Shown: in pieces, positions 5,623-7,424 of the stretch
Position numbering within the stretch: position 1 is the stretch's first letter
Layout of the letters: the number at the start of each line of letters is the position of its first letter
Assembly: GCA_937914815.1 (NCBI GenBank)
Contig: CALDMI010000097.1
Location: 1-7,424, forward strand
DNA: 7,424 nt
Direction: 5' to 3'
Origin: an uncultured Clostridia bacterium
GTDB lineage: Bacteria; Bacillota; Clostridia; Oscillospirales; CAG-272
Program-made: the position numbers and the translations under genes
Notes under the pieces: generated by a model
Seen by the model: only the letters and a program-made list of their open reading frames with translations
Database searches by the model: none
What the model was told of the DNA's origin: nothing

Positions 5623-7038
5623 TCATATCAGGTCGAGCGCGGCATCCGCCGCCGCGTATCCGGAGTAGACCGCAGAGGGGAGCCCGCCCGGCGGCGTCGT
5701 CCACTGTCCGGCGAGAAGCAGCCGGCGCACCCCGGGAACGGCGGGCTCGATTTTTCTCGGTATCGCATGTCCCGTCAGGGCGAAGCTCATAAACGCCCCG
5801 AGATGAGAGCCGAAATAGCGGTTGTAGGTCGCGGGGGTCCATACGTCAAGGACTCCGAGCGCGTCTGTGCCGAAATACTCCGACAGCCGGTCGGCAACCG
5901 CGGATGAAATATCCCGCTTTTTAAGGCGGTAGAGCCCCGGGTCATCCCTCCGCAAATCAATCCATGCGCGCGACTCCCCGGCATGAGTAAAGAGCATGCA
6001 CTGCAGAACCGTCTGTCCGGGAGGTGCAAAGTCCTTTTCATAGGAGAACTCACGGACGGTGAGCCGCCGGAGCACCCGCCCGCCGAACGCGAGAGGGCGG
6101 ACGGGGACGCCGCATATACCCCGGAACGGCAGGGTGTCCGTGGGGTGTGAAAACGCGATCTGCACCGCCGAAAATACCGGATAAGCCGTGGGGCGTGTAT
6201 ATATTCCGGCGAGCTTTTCCGGCATTAAGGTTCCGGGCAGCAGCCTGCCGAACGCGACCCGCGGGTCGAGCGCGAGTATCACCCCGTCCCCTCGTATCTC
6301 CTCCCCGGATGTGAGACGGACGCCCCGCGCCGCCGAGTTCGATATTATGACCGTCTCGACGGTCTCACCGAGGCGGAGGGTACCGCCGAGGGAGAGAAAT
6401 CTGTTCTTCATTCTCTCCGCCGCGGCGACAGAGCCGCCGAGCGGTATATCCGCGTTTCCGCGTATGAACGCCGAGTAGAGCATATGGAGCCCGAGCGAGG
6501 AGTACTCCCCCGTCAGAAGGTCGGTCATCGCCGCCCCGGCGAGCGGATTTTTCATCGACGCGGCGAGGGATGAGAGATCGCGCGGCGCATACCGCGCGGC
6601 AGATAGCATACGCCGCGCCCGGGAGGAAAATCCCGTGCCGCCGTCCTCCGCGCACCTCTCGCAGGAGTCTATGAATTTCATAAACGGAGCCGAGGCTCTC
6701 CCGAGGGCGGCGCGCGCCTCATCCCTCGTCCTCTCCGGGTCGCGGTAAAAGGATATATGCCCTCCCGCGCCGTATGAGCGGTAGAGATATTCCGGTCTGT
6801 GAATACCCGTGTCCCCGGAAAGAATACCGGTCTCCTCCCAGATTTTCCGCAGCTCCCCGTCCGTCGTACCGGTGAGCCAGTGTATACAGTTGTCTATTGT
6901 GTAGCCGTCACGCACCCAGCCGCAGAGATTTCCGCCCGCTGCATGGCACATCTCGATAACCGTTACCGCCTCTCCGCCGCGGAGAAGCCGTATACCCGCG
7001 GCGAGACCCGAGACACCGCCCCCGACGATTATTACCAT
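5623..7038 (-). CDS. FAD-dependent oxidoreductase of the phytoene desaturase (CrtI)/amine oxidase superfamily
   Basis: 471 residues, a usual length for the family. The N-terminus MVIIVGGGVSGLAAG carries the FAD-binding G-x-G-x-x-G (Gly6, Gly8, Gly11), with Glu29 placed to bind the ribose. AAGGNLCGW (33-41) and DNCIHWLTGT (49-58) match clostridial CrtI-like proteins; PLGGS (199-203), the GGTLRLGETV region (218-227) and ILALDP (254-259) are internal family landmarks, and the C-terminus has TPATYNRYFG (401-410) and AGQWTTPPGGLP (443-454), the second FAD-contact region. No signal peptide is present. The family desaturates, isomerises or saturates polyene or lipid substrates; nothing nearby encodes carotenoid synthesis, so the substrate is unknown. 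The start is set by GGGAGG (7046-7051) 7 nt before the ATG at 7038 and by the Rossmann motif beginning at residue 2; the in-frame ATG at 7071 would only add 11 residues encoded through a leader hairpin. Confidence 0.92.
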   Translation of the reverse strand: MVIIVGGGVSGLAAGIRLLRGGEAVTVIEMCHAAGGNLCGWVRDGYTIDNCIHWLTGTTDGELRKIWEETGILSGDTGIHRPEYLYRSYGAGGHISFYRDPERTRDEARAALGRASAPFMKFIDSCERCAEDGGTGFSSRARRMLSAARYAPRDLSSLAASMKNPLAGAAMTDLLTGEYSSLGLHMLYSAFIRGNADIPLGGSVAAAERMKNRFLSLGGTLRLGETVETVIISNSAARGVRLTSGEEIRGDGVILALDPRVAFGRLLPGTLMPEKLAGIYTRPTAYPVFSAVQIAFSHPTDTLPFRGICGVPVRPLAFGGRVLRRLTVREFSYEKDFAPPGQTVLQCMLFTHAGESRAWIDLRRDDPGLYRLKKRDISSAVADRLSEYFGTDALGVLDVWTPATYNRYFGSHLGAFMSFALTGHAIPRKIEPAVPGVRRLLLAGQWTTPPGGLPSAVYSGYAAADAALDLI

Positions 7039-7045
7039 TTTCAAG

Positions 7046-7051
7046 CCTCCC
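7046..7051 (-). promoter_or_regulatory. Ribosome binding site fixing the oxidoreductase start
   Basis: GGGAGG on the minus strand, 7 nt before the ATG at 7038, is a strong Shine-Dalgarno sequence. It begins one base after a U5 tract that follows a leader hairpin. Confidence 0.85.
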
Positions 7052-7052
7052 G

Positions 7053-7083
7053 AAAAAGCGCGCACCCACATTCGGTGCCGCGC
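7053..7083 (-). promoter_or_regulatory. Terminator-like leader hairpin before the oxidoreductase gene
   Basis: On the minus strand GCGC-g-GCACC (7083-7074) pairs with GGTGC-GCGC (7066-7058) around a 7-nt loop: nine base pairs with one bulged G, followed at once by TTTTT (7057-7053). The Shine-Dalgarno sequence starts one base later. The shape is that of an intrinsic terminator or attenuator, or of a 5' stabilising hairpin; no competing antiterminator fold was identified. Confidence 0.6.
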
Positions 7084-7092
7084 CGAAAATTC

Positions 7093-7098
7093 TTTATA
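7093..7098 (-). promoter_or_regulatory. Possible -10 element for the oxidoreductase gene
   Basis: TATAAA on the minus strand would start transcription near 7086, about 48 nt before the ATG and just before the leader hairpin. No good -35 lies 16-18 bp upstream (the best is TCAATA), so this is weaker than the other promoters here and may need an activator or be wrong. Confidence 0.3.
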
Positions 7099-7120
7099 CT
7101 TACGCTGTACGTGATTATTG

Positions 7121-7214
7121 ACCGGAATGTCGCCCGTAAACCGCGCGTTTTTCTGTTCGGAGAAAAAATTTTCACCGGAATTTCGTCAAAATTTTCCGAT
7201 TTGTAACATTCCGG
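7121..7214. repeat. Repeated CCGGAAT boxes in the divergent oxidoreductase/pepT region
   Basis: ACCGGAATGTCG (7121-7132) and ACCGGAATTTCG (7174-7185) agree at 11 of 12 positions and are 53 bp apart, about five helical turns. An inverted copy, CATTCCGG, is at 7207-7214, just upstream of the pepT -35. A/T-rich tracts with AAAATTTTC lie on both sides of the second copy (from about 7164 and 7188). They could be half-sites for a regulator of the divergent pair; this is inference from sequence repetition alone. Confidence 0.35.
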
Positions 7215-7218
7215 GCTA

Positions 7219-7247
7219 TTGTAAAGCGCGCACGGCTGTGATAAAAT
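7219..7247 (+). promoter_or_regulatory. Probable sigma-A promoter of pepT
   Basis: TTGTAA (7219-7224) and TAAAAT (7242-7247) are 17 bp apart, 9 of 12 consensus positions. The predicted start near 7254 gives a leader of about 58 nt containing a stem-loop next to the ribosome binding site. Confidence 0.65.
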
Positions 7248-7264
7248 AGTAGTAACAAGTATAT

Positions 7265-7295
7265 GCCCGGCGCGCTTATACGCGAATATCCGGGC
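7265..7295 (+). promoter_or_regulatory. Leader stem-loop abutting the pepT Shine-Dalgarno sequence
   Basis: GCCCGG (7265-7270) pairs with CCGGGC (7290-7295), and CGCG (7271-7274) with CGCG (7281-7284) around a CTTATA loop, leaving AATAT (7285-7289) bulged. The GGAGG ribosome binding site starts at 7296, the very next base. No U run follows, so it is not a terminator; it may protect the 5' end or tune ribosome access. Confidence 0.55.
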
Positions 7296-7311
7296 GGAGG
7301 GAGACATAAAA

Positions 7312-7424
7312 ATGAAAGCATACGAAAGACTTCTCCGATATGTCAAGGTATACACGACGAGCGACGAGAGATCCGGCACACACCCGTCGGCAGAGCGGGA
7401 GTTCGCTCTCGCGGATGAGCTGCG
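7312..7424 (+). CDS. pepT: Tripeptide aminopeptidase (peptidase T, M20 family), N-terminal fragment
   Basis: Only the first 37 codons are in the window; the gene continues past the right edge (full PepT is about 405-410 residues). The visible start, MKAYERLLRYVKVYTTSD followed by ERSGTHPSAEREFALADEL, matches the PepT N-terminal pattern 'ERFL.YV...T.SD..SGT.PST..Q..LA..L'. PepT is a cytoplasmic zinc enzyme that removes the N-terminal residue from tripeptides; its metal ligands lie beyond the window and cannot be checked. GGAGG at 7296-7300 is 11 nt before the ATG (GGGAG at 7299-7303 is 8 nt before). It is divergent from the oxidoreductase gene across 273 bp. Confidence 0.85.
   Translation, partial: MKAYERLLRYVKVYTTSDERSGTHPSAEREFALADEL

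Noticed and set aside
6188..6478. Plus-strand open frame within the oxidoreductase region
   Set aside because: It is antisense to a well-supported gene and shows no family features.
7039..7071. Upstream in-frame ATG of the oxidoreductase (11 more residues)
   Set aside because: It falls inside the leader hairpin loop and lacks a ribosome binding site, whereas the chosen ATG follows GGGAGG and begins the FAD-binding fold.
7041..7379. Minus-strand open frame of 112 codons
   Set aside because: It covers the divergent promoter region and is antisense to the pepT start; no motif or ribosome binding site supports it.

Overview
The window looks like a chromosomal stretch from a GC-rich (roughly 55-60% by eye) member of the Firmicutes, class Clostridia, possibly a gut Oscillospirales- or Christensenellales-type lineage. 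The supports are a clostridial-style LysS and PepT, GGAGG-type ribosome binding sites, consensus sigma-A promoters with 17-bp spacers, a lipobox lipoprotein, and a modular surface protein with Big_2 (Ig-like) repeats. The placement is inference, because no 16S or other phylogenetic marker was compared. Isoleucine is written mainly as AUA in lysS, which is unusual for a GC-rich genome and may be a lineage signature.

Layout. 1-1338 (+): 3' part of lysS, closed by a strong terminator at 1379-1414. 1481-4324 (-): a 947-residue exported nuclease of the endonuclease I family carrying Ig-like modules and a C-terminal membrane anchor; it converges on lysS and has its own near-perfect promoter at 4378-4406. 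4500-4730 (-): a 76-residue protein of unknown function with its own promoter and terminator. 4905-5414 (-): a small lipoprotein of unknown function with its own promoter. 5623-7038 (-): a CrtI/phytoene-desaturase-type FAD oxidoreductase. 7312-7424 (+): the first 37 codons of pepT, divergent from the oxidoreductase.

How the genes relate. The four minus-strand genes share a strand but do not look like one operon: gaps are 169-208 bp, three have recognisable sigma-A promoters of their own, and hairpins lie between them. lysS and pepT are housekeeping (translation, peptide breakdown). The nuclease and the lipoprotein are cell-surface products; a nutrient-scavenging or surface-remodelling role is possible but not shown by the sequence. 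Both genes flanking the 7039-7311 divergent region have a stem-loop directly abutting the Shine-Dalgarno sequence; in the oxidoreductase leader the stem-loop is followed by five U residues, as in an intrinsic terminator.

I found no CRISPR array, tRNA, rRNA, insertion sequence, phage gene or recognisable defence or biosynthetic system. The most useful leads are the nuclease architecture, the two leader hairpins, and the small orphan gene with its own promoter and terminator. No gene-free stretch exceeds 300 bp.
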